Source: Toxonevra muliebris (lineage: Eukaryota; Arthropoda; Insecta; Diptera; Pallopteridae). From it: a stretch of DNA of 64,000 nucleotides. A program made the translations under genes and the position numbers. This document shows, piece after piece, positions 33,092 to 45,135 of this stretch. The stretch spans positions 17,906,878-17,970,877 of the forward strand of contig OY829326.1 of assembly GCA_963691655.1 (NCBI GenBank), given 5' to 3'. The notes beneath the pieces were generated by a model that was not told where the DNA came from, made no database searches, and saw only the letters and a list, made by a program, of their open reading frames with translations. Within the stretch, counting starts at the first letter, position 1. Each line of letters begins with the position of its first letter.

Positions 33092-36000
33092 CATAATCAG
33101 ATCGTACATCTGCGTCGTTAGTGGTGGTATTGAGTATTTTGCCCTACAAATTAAACAGCCACTCGAAGATGAGTGGTAGAAGATGAAGGAATCCATAACC
33201 GCCTAATACCCTAAATATCTGTTACTAAATTTCTGTATTCCCTCTTGCAGAAAGAGACTCCGAGGAATTTTTTTTTTTTCAATCCTCTCAATAAAACATT
33301 TCGATATTTTCACAATCCCCTCCTCAACTCTCAGTATCGCTCCTTAACAGTTCTCGATGAAATTGAAGCGTTTGTAACCGAATTGGTTGGAAGCAATTCG
33401 CGGCCGGAGACGATGTTACCTCTAGGAATCTCGTGTACGATTCATCGATCACTATATTATATGATTTTATGTTTTTGTCAAGGGACAGCCAAGTTGCTTT
33501 ATGGATATCGAGATGCTAGACTCTGGTGCAACTAACTGTCCTGTTTCTTGCCGTGCGAAATAAATCATTTCGTGCCGTTTTAGAAGATTTCATCAGCTCT
33601 TAAATGTCATATTTGACTGCGTCGTCCTTCTGTGTGGACACAAATTAGGTTGATGTTGAAGAATTTTACATTGACGCGGATAGTCGGTCGGCACAATCTC
33701 CAAAGTTTCAACTGAATTCATTCTTCTTATAGTTTTGAAACCTTGACGTTTAACAGTTTATTAAATAATTTATTTTTATAAAGATCTAGTGAACATCACA
33801 CAAATTTACATTTTTAGTGTTATTTTTGGCAGGCTCGAATCTGCAATTTAGGAATATGCGGTCTAACCCAAAGACTCCGCATGACTTCAGCACGAATAAA
33901 GTAAATTTCTCTAATCAGAATCAATAATTTTCAACACCGAAAAATTCTTTTTGAAAACTTTTTAATAGCTAATAGTTTTCTACAAACAGAATTCAAGCGC
34001 TAATGTTTCATGGTTTTTACACTTTTAAATTTACTTCCTTTGAAAATAGTTGAATTTCTTGGTTTTTAAAAAAAAAGGAAGAGAACGAGTCAACTCACTT
34101 AAATCAACACGATGGACACATTCACCAAATAAAATACGTTTCTTTTTTCCCTACACTCAAAAAGGAAATGAAAACTGTTTCCGTCTGCGAAAAAATGGCT
34201 TCCGAAGAAACATTGATGGGCAATAAGGAAACTTCAAAGTAGAATTATTGAAATTTGCATCAAAGTACGATAGGACAAATTGAAATCGAGCAAAACAAAG
34301 TGAAAAGAAGAAGAAAAAATAACTATGTATAATGAAAAAACATTGGAGAAAAAAAGAATAAATCTACGAGAAATGACATCCGCATACGAGTTAAAGTAAA
34401 GGAGTAAAAGAAAAATCACCAGCATGCAGAAAAAAAAAGAAGAAATCAACATACAGCGCAGGAAGTGGACACTTCCACCTAGAAGTAAAGCAATTTTAAA
34501 GCCTTTTAGCAAAAATGGTGGTGTATAAAATCGACATAAAAAAGCTAGTAAGCTAGAAAACTACCTACTGTTTTTGCCGTCAATATACTCGTACATATGT
34601 CAATCTTAAATAAAGTAAAAAAAAAAAAAAATTATGGAAAAGTACTTACCCTCGATTGGATGGGTAAGGGTAGAGAGCATTAAGTGCGAAAGGTAATGTT
34701 GCGTTCAAAATGAATGCAGCAGTACCACAGTATTTAGCCATTTGATTTTGCTGCTGTTCTTTTGAGGCAATTCTCTGAAGAATTTAAAGACCTTTTATCT
34801 GAAATTGCAAAAGAAAAGTTTATTCCCACATTTTTACGCAATCAAAATGATAGTGGTCTATCATTTCTACCGTAGAGAACTTACAGGAGAAAGTTCGACT
34901 TTTTTCCATTTATTAAAAATATTTGACTGTGACACTTTTTCTTTTTAAGTAAAAACAAAAATGTTTCACGTATAATGGTTACGAAAAAATATTTTGTAAA
35001 TGCGATTATCTTTAAACTATATTTTTGCATATATATCATTTAATTACTAGGATGACGTTATACAGACGTTTTTAATCTAAAATCTCGTATTCAGAAGTTT
35101 TTGGCAACTAATTATTCTAAACAAAGACAAGCGGTGCATAGAACAATGTTAAAGTAATAATAGATTTGGTTGAGTAGAATGAGAGAGAGAGAGAGAGAGG
35201 GAGAGAGAAAGCCAAAACCTTATATTAACGTATAACACAGGTCAAAGGAACTTTCAAATAACTGAAACTACATTCACCATTCAGATCAGCCTTAGGGGAC
35301 AGATCTGGGATCTAAGTATAGTTGGAAGTCCTTTGCACAACAAAAATAGGCCGCCATGTTACGACAATAAGTCTTCGAACGCGATTGATCGACAGAGTCG
35401 TTATCTGACTCATCTTTCATAGATTTAACCGGAGCATAAACCTTCTCACTATAGCTTTTACGCTTTGACCTGAAGGCTTCTCTAATCTTAACTCCAGTCA
35501 TCACAAAACTTAAAACTTTTTAAATAGAGTTGCTGGTACTTTCAAATTTAAGCAAAATCACTGACTCACGCCAACCTTATGTAAAATACTCGCGAGACCT
35601 TTATTCTCCGTAAAACAAAAAAAAAATAAAATATTCTATTGACTACTAGCTACCAAAAAAAAAAAAAAAAAAACTTTTCATTTTACATGACAGCGACATT
35701 TTGTTGTCCATTAAAAAAGAAACACGAAATCACTGCATCTAACATAACCAGAAAAAATATCGCTCAGAAACAATTTTTCCACTATGGGCACTCACACTCA
35801 CATGCACAAGTGAGCAAACATGCAAAAACTCCTAGAAATGAGGTGGAGACACCATAATGTTTCTTGTAGATACAAAAATTCACAATCATTCACTAGAAAG
35901 GCTTTTCGCAAACTTTGAGGAAACCGAATTTTCTAAAAACCAACATTTACATATTTGGACGACGTACCAAAAACAATAATAACAATAACAAAAATAAGCA

Positions 36001-36939
36001 GCAACTACAGCAAAACATCGCCGCCATGCAGAGGCAACTATGTATGTGTTTCCTCATCTTTGGTCACATCAAAAAGCTATGGACACCGATGGTGGCAGTT
36101 GGTGGCTATTTGGTTGACGCGTTTTTAGGTGGTGAATGGTAAAGAAAAGGTTGAGCAACAAACAGTATTTTGAAGTACTAGTAGTAAGAGAAGTCGTTGT
36201 ATGCATGTATGTGCATTCCATACACTTCTTCTCTTCCGTCTCTCTGCACTTTATATAATGCATGCGGCCGGCAGCAGCATGTATGTAAAATCGAAAATTT
36301 TAACCAAACAAACATTCGGTTTTTTTTTCATTGCTCATTGTTTTATGTACGGATATTTCCCTTCGTCGTTGTCTGTATTGTTTTTGTTGTTCTTGTTGTT
36401 GATGTTACTCCTGCTGCTGTGTTAGAGTTGTTGCCATTTTCGCTGAGTTGCCTGCGTAGCTGGTGCGGTACTATGACTATACTGTGCGCACCTCCGAACC
36501 TCTTTCGATTGCTTCGGCGGCTTTACAAAAGATTCTAATGATTTTTCTCTATGTTTGCTAGTTTGAAAATAACACGATATGCAAGAGTTTTTCATTTCAT
36601 TGTTTTTAGTTGTTTGTACGTTTGTATGTTGTATATACTCTATTGTTGTTGCTATTCCTATCGAAGATGCCTATGTGTCAATGCTAAAACAAGGGGTCAA
36701 GAGTTGTGGAAAGAGAAATGTAGAATGGAGAACGTTCTGTTAGTCATTCGGAAATGTGAATCGAAAGGATCTCTGTATGCAACTCGCTGGCAAATAAACG
36801 CAAATAAATTCAATCGGCATTCAAGTTTGCGTTCTCTAACTTAAGCTGTACCTATTCTTATTGTATTTTTTGCTGTTGTTGGAGTTCTTGTTTAGGTACA
36901 GGGTGTATAGAAGCGATGCAGATTTATGAATTCAAATTA
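33092..36939. other. Non-coding stretch with simple repeats
   Basis: No gene recognised. Contains a (GA)n tract at 35180-35208, poly-A runs near 34618 and 35655, and CAACAA/TTGTTG patches around 35970-36420. Frames here are low complexity. Confidence 0.4.
35180..35208. repeat. (GA)n microsatellite
   Basis: GA repeat with one GG interruption. Such tracts can bind GAGA factor in flies, but there is no gene context to support a role. Confidence 0.85.
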
Positions 36940-37700
36940 ACTCAGCCCACGTGAAATTAGTCCTTTCGGTCTCCGGCCCAGTACAGAGGACATAACTTCA
37001 ACTATAACCACAAACTTAACATAGTAATAATAGTGTTGCAAAACACAACAAGTTATGTCTCTTATGGGTTCCAGGATACTGTGGTATTGCAAGGAGTGAA
37101 TTAGCTAATGAAGGTTCTGCAATTGCGCCATGGGGTCCGGAACCTTTTCTTTGCGTTAGTTCTGGGGAGGTCATGCGTTGGATTAACGACTTCGTGGGTT
37201 CTATCTATAAAAATGGATGGCCCAGATTTGACTCCTACAACCTAAAAGGAAATCAGCGGAGTTTCTTCTGAGAAAAACTGAAAACTGAGAAAAAAGGACC
37301 TAAGATTTCTGCTAGGTGTAATCACTGAGCATAACACATGTGGTCAGCACATGACCAACATGGGCGTCATCACCAATCCAACCTGCCAATCGTGTCTTCA
37401 GGATGACTATACTGTGGAGCATTATCTTTGTAGCTGTCTGGCGTTCGCGAGAATCAGATTAAGGCTGCTGGGTAGTGATGTCTTGAGTATGAATAATATG
37501 CATACTCTCCCTCTTCCTGAGCTTCTAAGTCTCATCAGCGTAACAAAGAAGTTCGAGGTTGAGAGACCTTAGACCTTTCATCTTCCCATTTATCGCCTCA
37601 CATATCTTTCCTGTCTTTCTACTCTCTTCTACTGGCTCTATCTTGGGTATAGTACAATGGTCTTTCTAACTGAGTGCTTTGGTTTAGTCCAGCCCACCTT
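36940..37700 (+). pseudogene. LINE fragment: RNase H domain, zinc-knuckle tail and 3' end
   Basis: Plus-strand reading near 37045-37130 gives LCLLWVPGYCGIARSELANE, the third block of a LINE RNase H domain. A zinc-knuckle tail follows in frame from 37351 (TCQSCLQDDYTVEHYLCSC). After the stop, the 3' untranslated part runs to about 37700 and matches 2598-2797 on the opposite strand. The tail is about 80% identical by eye to the 4098-4346 copy, so both belong to one family. There is no reverse transcriptase; the copy is 5'-truncated with frameshifts. Confidence 0.75.
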
Positions 37701-38534
37701 CAACTCTAACAAACTTAACAAACCGAACTACATAATTTTGCGTCGCATCACAATAAAGGAAATTCTATATTTTCGCGACAAAATAGTTCTAATGCAATCG
37801 AAAAGTGACAGTCTATTTGTATGTTTTGTGTATGGTGCTCGCAAAAAAAAATTTCGTGGTAACATTTTGGAAAATTTTTTTGAAAAAATTTGTGAAACTA
37901 TGTCAAAACACTGAAAATTTTTACTCTTTCAATAAATAACACATTTCTAAATATTTTCGTATCTTTTCCACTATAAAAAAGCATGAGGAAAGTACAACAA
38001 CTTTGTTTTTTTCTATGTCCTGTGCAGTGGACGGCGTGATTTAGAGACTGTACTTCTGCAGGTTATCAGCAACACATATTTTTATATTTTAGAGATTATT
38101 TCCAAAAAGGGGCAAAATATGAGGAGGGGAAAATGGATGAATCTAATTGGTATACGTAGACTGCTAGAAAACTATTCTGGCATTAAAAAAAGTGATAATG
38201 AAGAAAAACTATTACCATTTCAACCGTTAGAACGCGAGTTGGAGGAGGAGCCATTTGAAACCGATGACGATAGAGCGTTTTATTTTTTTTACTCGACTTT
38301 CTGCTGCAGACCAAAACTAATATTTACCAAAAATAGTGCGAAATCGAATTGTACGTCCTGTGCGAAGATCATTAGTATCAAATCATACCGATATTCAAGA
38401 TGTGCCTTCAACTTTGTCTTCTAGTAGTCAGCAATCAAATTCCTCGAAGAATTCAATTTAACTGATCGACTCCTTTGAAGCTCGCGTACTACGAAACATC
38501 TAATAAAGATTGCTTCGGTTGGAGGATTATCTAG

Positions 38535-38845
38535 GTTAGGTTAGGTTGGAGTGGCTGTCGAGAGACACACTTAGGCCTGAACGGCTCATTGTGATACCAC
38601 ATAGTTGGACCTACAGTTTAACGCCGATTCCGAACGGCGGTGTGGTAATTTTTTATCGGCTTGGTGGTTTTGCCATTACCAACCAATGTGTGTACTTGTA
38701 CACTATCTTATAATTCTCATACACTTCATATTGATAGTGAATATAAGAAAGTTATGAAAATTAACCACCTGACGAAGACGGGAATCGAACCCGAACCTCA
38801 CAGATGAAAGTCTAGTGCACTATCCACTAGGCTATCGAGGTCGTC
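38535..38845 (-). mobile_element. Full-length tRNA-related SINE with 13-bp target duplication
   Basis: GAGGATTATCTAG occurs perfectly at 38522-38534 and 38846-38858. On the minus strand the element starts GACCTCGATAGCCTAGTGGA (A box), continues with GGTTCGGGTTCGATTCCC (B box), GGTGGTTAATTTTCATA and GGTAATGGCAAAACCACC, and ends with GACAGCCACT plus TAACCTAACC. The duplication defines both ends and shows LINE-type target-primed insertion into the piggyBac relic. At 311 bp it is the best reference copy of this family here. Confidence 0.92.
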
Positions 38846-39254
38846 GAGGATTATCTAGCGAGCTACCAATTGAGCAGGAGACATTGGTTTTCACAACATC
38901 TGGTGCCGTTGAATGGCGTCATGTACGAAATAAACGAACAACTGGTAAAACTTTTCAAAAGCAACTTAAATATGAAGCAAGCGATGTTAAGACGCCTTTT
39001 ATATTTTTTGCAAAAATGTTTAAACTCCTCTTTGTTTGAAACGGTTGCAAGATATACAAACTTTTACGTTATACAAAGTGGAAATTAGAAATTATTCGGT
39101 ATATGGTACATTAACTTATGAGAGTTCCACAATATCCAAAAGTACGTATGTATTGGGAGCGTACAAGTGCGAACGGTTTATTTGTTGGTAATATGAACTA
39201 AAACAGATTCTTTCAACTGCGAATGAATTTTCATCTTGTCGACAACACCCACAG

Positions 39255-39660
39255 GCAGTGGCGGTTCTAGGATTTGGGTTTGGGGGAGGCTGATTTTACT
39301 AAATTAAAAGATAAATATCAGACTCACTATCGACCCAGACTTAGAGCAAAAACTAGTGCAAAAATTTTATCAAATGCAGGTCAAAAATTAAAAGATAACT
39401 GGAACAAAAGTGAGACCGAAACTCAAACTAAAATCAGATAGAAATTTAGGCGGAAATTTCGACCAAATTTCAAACTAAAATACTTTTTTCAGATCGAAGT
39501 TCAAACTAAGAAAAGAACCAAATTCATGTCAAAAATCTAGATCAAAATGAGACCAAATTCGGATCAAAATCTTGATTATGACTTTTCTGATGGATTTATA
39601 TTGTTAAATGATCTATTTTGTGAAAACGATTTAAGGGAAATTTTAATTTTCTTTGAGAAA
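39255..39660. repeat. Degenerate ACCAAAATC-type repeat
   Basis: Words like GACCGAAACTCAAACT, GATCAAAATGAGACC and GGATCAAAATC recur with loose spacing. The same sort of words appears again at 63905-64000. It interrupts the piggyBac relic. The unit length is too irregular to define by eye. Confidence 0.5.
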
Positions 39661-40195
39661 AAATTTTGATACATCTCTATTTTTTGAGTCATTTTTGGTC
39701 GAAACAAAAACCAGAAAAAAAATTAAAATTAAGTTTATTCGCTCGTTCAGATGGTGCAGTATTATCGCAGTATAAAATAAAAAAATGGACACTAAGAGTC
39801 ATTATGCACTTTTTCGACACGGCTGTCGTTTCAGCCTGGCATGACAGAAAAGATGATTGCAAGTCCAATAACACTCCTGCTAAGAATCGTTTGGATCTCT
39901 TGTAGTTTAAATATAAGCCATCAAAGTTTTAATAACATACAGCAATACTTTGCGCAAACGCGACGGACGATCTTCGATTAGTATGTATGAGTCAGAGCAA
40001 CCAGCTGCAAAACGTAAACATATGGTTCTTTCAACAGACATTCGATATGACCAACTTAGACATTTTCCTGAAAAAAAACGCCAGCCGTTACAAAATGGAA
40101 GAGTGCGAACAAAAACACATATATTTCGTACCAAGTGCAAAGTATTTTCATGGATTCATCGTGAATCGTCTTGCTTTCATAAGTACCACACTAAA

Positions 40196-40832
40196 AATTA
40201 TAGTAATTTAATATGTTCAGTAAATTTTTTCTTCCTATTTTTCTTTAGTACCTATTATTAAGAAATATTGTTAATAAACATCGTTTTCATGAGAAAAAAG
40301 CTCAGTCATAAATACTGAATCTAATTCTCAAAAAAAGTAACGAAAATTTCCAAAAAATCTAAATCGTTGTTATAAAATATTCATTAATTCAATTTAATCA
40401 ACACCTTGTATATGTTTCGCGACTCCTATTAATTTAAAGAGAAAACCCCATTCTAGCAAAACAAGAGAAAATCTACCATTGAAAATCCTTTTAAATCAAC
40501 GGATGAGCATAAAACTGCCAAAAAAAAAAAACAAAAAAAAAAGCAAACAAAAATTGAAAGAAAAGGAAGGAAAGTACGCACAAAATTACCATTTATACTC
40601 AAAATACAGCTAAAGAAAATTTGCTACATTTCGTTTTGTAAGCAAAACAGCAGCAACAACTACAATAATAAACAACACAAATTGAAATATGCCACAGAAC
40701 CATCTGACAATCGACCCAACCTCAACATACACTTGCACCTTCAACGATCATCAGAACCACTAGCATGCAAGAAGACGATGAAAAAGTAAAAGCTAAAGCA
40801 TTGCACCGAAAATCAGCGCGATATTTGCTTGC
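40196..40832 (+). other. Possible 5' leader of the membrane-protein exon
   Basis: From about 40520 the strand is rich in AACAGCAGCAACAACTACAA-type sequence without T-runs, a composition typical of fly 5' untranslated exons. It leads directly into the ATG at 40833. No promoter motif is clear. Confidence 0.3.
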
Positions 40833-41047
40833 ATGGAGAAATTTCGAAGCAAATTGGTTGCCGCGGCTATTGTCATTTCATTTATTTTCACTATTTTGTT
40901 GTTTTTTAGCTCACGAAAAATTTTTCGTTTTAATGCCATTAATGAATCTAAGCAAGCAGCAAATTTTCATGTCTATAGTCGCGCTTTAGAATTGAAAGAG
41001 GTTATGTACGAACAAATACAAGCAGCTCAGCTGCTCCCCTATGCTCC
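40833..41047 (+). CDS. Putative first exon of a type II membrane protein
   Basis: The frame begins MEKFRSKL, has a strong hydrophobic segment at about residues 8-25 (VAAAIVISFIFTILLFF) after a short basic tail, then SSRK and a polar helical stretch rich in Glu, Gln and Ala ending LLPYAP. A short cytoplasmic tail, one membrane anchor and a polar stem is the layout of Golgi type II glycosyltransferases and sulfotransferases. No catalytic domain is in view, so the class is inference. A GTATGT at 41048 could be the splice donor (the full frame would stop at 41063). An overlapping frame from 40765 is less likely. I do not recognise the protein. Confidence 0.4.
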
Positions 41048-41063
41048 CGTATGTTGTACATGA

Positions 41064-42221
41064 AATTCTAACAATCATATTTGCTGAGAGTTTCTACAAT
41101 TGTGTAATTCTACAATTTCTATTCGCCTATAAGCAGACTACACATACCAAATCGTTTGTTTGTAGTTGTTTGTGTAGGGGCAAATTAGTAGTAGTGAAAT
41201 ACATTTTCATTTTTATTTTGCACAATGAGTGAATTACTTTGTTTTTCTGTTTATGCGATTCCAATGTAATTATTTCCAGAATTTTTCTAGTTAAATTTAA
41301 AAATAAAAGAACATCGTAATTATAAATTCTATATAGCTCTTAAAATAATATGAAAATCAAAACGAAATTATGACTCTTATATTCTGTTCTTTTGTATTCT
41401 GTTTTATTTTATTCACTGCGTATGAGTAACTTTATTTGATATGGCAATGAAAAAAACAATAAAAAGTTTTTCACCGCTGCCTTCTAAAACATCTATTGTT
41501 ACCTCTATTGTATATGCAATTTTTCATAGATGAAAATTCATTGCAACACTTTCACCTCTAAAATAGAATATTGAGTGTAGGGGAAGGTGAAGTGAAAGCG
41601 ACACCGTTTATATTTTGTCTTATAAGATTTTTAAATAAAAATATAATTCATTACTTCTAGTATTGTTTGATATAGCATTTTTTCCCATATCAGCCTTTGA
41701 TTTATGTGTTATTATTTTTTCGCTGTAATAATTTTTCTGAAAGTGAAAATATGGGACTGAGACGACACCCCCTTAGGTGATTCCGACACTCACCCTTTTT
41801 CCAAAGTTTTCCAAAGAAAAATTCAATAACACTTTTGGAAGAACAATGTGAACTGCCAAATTTGGAAGAAAAAAATATTAAAAAAGAAGATGAAGGCCTG
41901 CTTCTAAGTATATAAAAATTTTCCAATAAAATATTTTTTCATACGATAAACAGACACGGTTCATATTAGATGTCAGAAAATCTGACCAATATGCAATACA
42001 AGTATCAAAGATGAATAGCAAAAAGTACATAGAACGGTAGTTCCTTTCAATAATACTATTCAGTGAAAATAGCTGTCTTTGTAATTCTCATTTACTTTAC
42101 AGTATTTTCACTTATATAGATTGTTGAAATTAGGGAACTATCACAGAGATCACTGATAAGGAACCGTAGCTGGTTCCGAAACGATCGTCTGATCTGCTAG
42201 TTCTATAATTATTTAATTAGC
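41064..42221. other. Non-coding stretch
   Basis: AT-rich. The sequence ACAATGTGAACTGCCAAATTTGGAA region (41843-41867) has a close direct copy at 42733-42757. C-rich GACACCCCCTTAGG near 41765 resembles the complement of the 42905 region. There is no gene. Confidence 0.4.
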
Positions 42222-42724
42222 AAAAGTCACAAAGGCATAGATGGAAATGAGATTGTCGACAAAATCGCAAAAGCAGGAACTAAGCTGCCGGAGGGTCAAA
42301 TCAGCGAAGTACTGATGCCTCTGCAAGTAGCTAATAGTAACCTAGAAGCATGCATGTGGAAGAAAGCGAGGGCTAGGTGACCCCTACAGCGAGAGGTATG
42401 CAAAATCTGTTATATCGTTCAATCGTAAAGACTGCAGAACAGTAATTGGCGTACTAACTGGCCATTGTTTGATGGCAACTCTTGTCCCGCGCTCACTAGA
42501 ACTCGATTAACTTACTTAGGAGCTCCACAGTTTGAGGGTCTGAACGAAGTCACTAAACTGGGGGTAAACTGTCTTTTAAAGTTTACTAACCACACCAGCA
42601 TCTTAAATGACGTTTACACTCGTTAAATACACACGCGATAAATAATTTCTATGACCCTATCTGGTATCGCTAAGGACCTAAAGGTCTATGCGTGGCTTCG
42701 GTCAGCCAGTACTACCTAACCTAA
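42222..42724 (+). pseudogene. Decayed LINE fragment with TAACC tail
   Basis: Plus-strand reading starts with SHKGIDGNEIVDKIAKAGT, an RNase H third block, continues with a KDCRTVIGVLTGHC-like stretch in several frames and reaches a 3' end reading GGACCTAAAGGTCTATGCGT, GTCAGCC and CCTAACCTAACC. Stops and shifts are frequent. The terminal CAGCC/TAACC resembles that of the SINEs in this window, suggesting a partner LINE family. Confidence 0.6.
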
Positions 42725-43162
42725 CCTAATTAGCAATGTGAACTGCTAAATTTGGAAAAAAATTTGCAAAAAAAAATTTCCAAATTAAAAATATTAAAGA
42801 ATTATTTTAATTAATTAAATAACCTAAATAAAAAACTTCTACCAACTTGGGACTAATAAAGCATCCAATAATACATACGGCATCTCGAAGTGTCTCTCCG
42901 TTCTCGAGACAATGGGGGTGTCGGGCTCAGAAAATATCCCCTATTGGAAAAATAAAAGTAATCGACTGTTTTATTGATGTGTTACTAAACTTAGTTTGAG
43001 TCAGTGTTTCGTAATACATTAATATACTGAGAGTATCAACTTAATTGCAAAATATCATCAAATGACAAAGTAATGGTCAACAAATTCTAAATATTGTCTA
43101 ACAATGCCTAAGAAAAATGTATAAGTTAGCATGAAAACAAAGAAATAATATTCTAAGCAGTG

Positions 43163-44565
43163 CACTATAGGGCCAAATCTGTTTTTAGCTGGCCAAAATT
43201 CTGAAATTTGGTTCATTCGCTCATGGGGTCACTAGAAATTACTAAGTGAAAAATTATAACGATCGGACTATTATAGATATGATCATGAAATTTAGTGTAC
43301 TTATAAACATTATTATTGCCATATATCTTTGCAAAAATTGGATACATCGGAATATTACCACGTCCACCTCCTATATGTGCAAAATTTTTAAAATCCTATA
43401 ACTTGGAGCCCATTGCAGATATAGTGATGACATTGCATATGCTGGTAAATATTAACATATTCATATATCAAGGTAAAAATTATCACGATTGGAATGTTAC
43501 TACGCCTACCTCTCACACATGTGAGATTTTAAAAATAATTAATAAAAAAAAAATTAGAATATCAGTATTTTGTAGTTATATTAATATGAGAGGTACGCGT
43601 GATTATGGTCCGATAGTTTTAATTTTTGGCATGACTTATGTCCAAGACAATATATATTAGCACATGTAATTTAGTGATTATATAATTTATCTATAATGTG
43701 TTCAAAGTTATTGCATTTGCAAAATTTCATACACATTTATATTGGAGGTAGGCATTGCAATTGTCCAATTAAAAAGTTTTTCTTTAGGCTAACTTCGTAC
43801 ATCAATTTTTGTCTGACTACCTTTTAAAATGGGTTAAATATAACACCTTAAATAACTACCTGTGATTTAGCAAATGCTATGTGATGTCGTATTTTTGCTT
43901 GTTATTAAAGCTATGGCAAAAAGTTTCAAAGCACTCATATCTTATTCTAAAGTAAATGCTTCACATAATACGATGGTTTTCATTTTCGCCCGGAGCAAAT
44001 CGGAGCTTTTTTTTCTCATCCATTAAAAAAAAATAAAGTACTAAAAAAAAGTTATTATTTTTTATCGCATTTTTAGGTATAAAAAAATGGTAAATTAATT
44101 TTTTATCACATCCATTAATAGCGTAAAGTTTTTTCTTGAATATAAGACAAAAAATGAAAAAAATTGAAAAACTTCCGATGCTAATATTTTAAATATTATC
44201 AAGTCTCTAGCTCATCGGGAAGTTAGTTTAAAATCGACTGCAAAATTTGTACCGAACAGATAGACAAACAGACAGACACCATTGAAAGCGAGTTGATATA
44301 AACGTGGTAAAATAAAGGTCTAGCTTTAGTATTGGCTATGTTATTACACTTTATGTGCAACACATTTTCAATAATATTGAAACTTTTGGCAGGATATTTC
44401 AACTTTCGACGGTCGCACAGCCTGATCCTTCGTCTAATTGGAATATCTTGTGTGTGGATTATGATGAGGGATACATGGAGAGTAAACCCATATGCTTTTG
44501 AATTCAAACCGAGATAACCGATTTTCGAATTTTGGCCAGCTAGATTTTTCATAGGCCCTATAGTG
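43163..44565. mobile_element. Transib-like non-autonomous element with CAGTG duplication
   Basis: CAGTG flanks both sides exactly (43158-43162, 44566-44570). Both tips read CACTATAGGGCC, and about 23 bp further in, both read CCAAAATTC (43193-43201 and the complement of 44527-44535), with 23 bp between heptamer and nonamer-like word at each end. CAC-starting tips with a 5-bp C/G-bounded duplication fit Transib. The 1403-bp body has no transposase. Internally, a block with CCACGTCCACCTCCTATAT recurs in weaker form near 43500 and is also found in the element at 58908. The 114-codon frame at 43316-43660 only reads through this repeat. Confidence 0.75.
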
Positions 44566-44729
44566 CAGTGTAGGTAACAAAGAACCACTTAAATTTACTG
44601 AAATCGAGTTATAAAGAAAACAGTATCAGCGCATTCTCCGGATTCTGACACTATACAATACAATAACCTATTATGCGAGTTCTTCAATCTCATGAGTAAT
44701 GATTAGGAAATATTCTTACAGGAAATACC

Positions 44730-45125
44730 GGCATGATGATGACATCGGTATTATTGGCTTAAATTCACGGCTAGTCAAATCAACATTCTCGAACCTAAAA
44801 AGGAGTCCTATTGAGTGTCCAGCGATCCATGAGTAGAAAATAAAATGCTATGTGTCAGCGAACAGAGGGTCACGGCGCCTTCAACAAAATGTCACGGCTG
44901 ACAATTTATGCATTCGAAGTTCGTCAACGGACTACGTGTATTGAACAAGATGAAACCCTGAATTGTATGAACAGTACACCGTTACTGACATAGTCAAATG
45001 TGTAACAATCCAGCGACTTTGCTGGCTAAATCATGTTGAGTGAATGGAAAAAATGTTTCGGCTATAAAAATCACATTTGACTGCACTTAATCTTACCAGC
45101 TGGCTCCAGCTCACCCATAAAGAAG
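44730..45125 (+). pseudogene. Decayed LINE reverse transcriptase fragment
   Basis: Plus-strand reading near 44735-44760 gives DDIDIIGL, a YADDIDIIG-type active-site block, followed in shifting frames by NPELYEQYTVTDIVKCVTIQ and RLCWLNHVE, which resemble the C-terminal ELYELY...IQRLRWLGHV region of a widespread dipteran LINE group. The region between is deleted and several stops occur. The family is not resolved. Confidence 0.55.
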
Positions 45126-45135
45126 CGTTGAAGAA

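Larger units (their letters stand above)
38119..40195 (+). pseudogene. piggyBac-type transposase relic
   Basis: Three blocks in order. An N-terminal acidic block (38119 to about 38300, with ERELEEEPFETDDDRAF) comes first. A block at about 38930-39087 ends in SLFETVARYTNFYVIQSGN, the start of the piggyBac transposase core (normally ...TNLYA.Q). The C-terminal part (39690-40195) contains KKWTLRVIMHFFDTAVVSAW, then KRKHMVLSTDIRYDQLRHFP and a Cys-His end (TKC...SSCFHKYH) like the terminal cysteine-rich domain. The central DDE core is missing and replaced by repetitive DNA (about 39255-39660). Stops, a shift near 39906 and a SINE inserted at 38535-38845 break it further. TIRs were not found. Confidence 0.75.

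Noticed and set aside
43316..43660. A 114-codon plus-strand frame as a possible gene
   Set aside because: It lies wholly inside the Transib-like element, reads through an internal repeat with a CCACG/CCACCTCC block and shows no domain.
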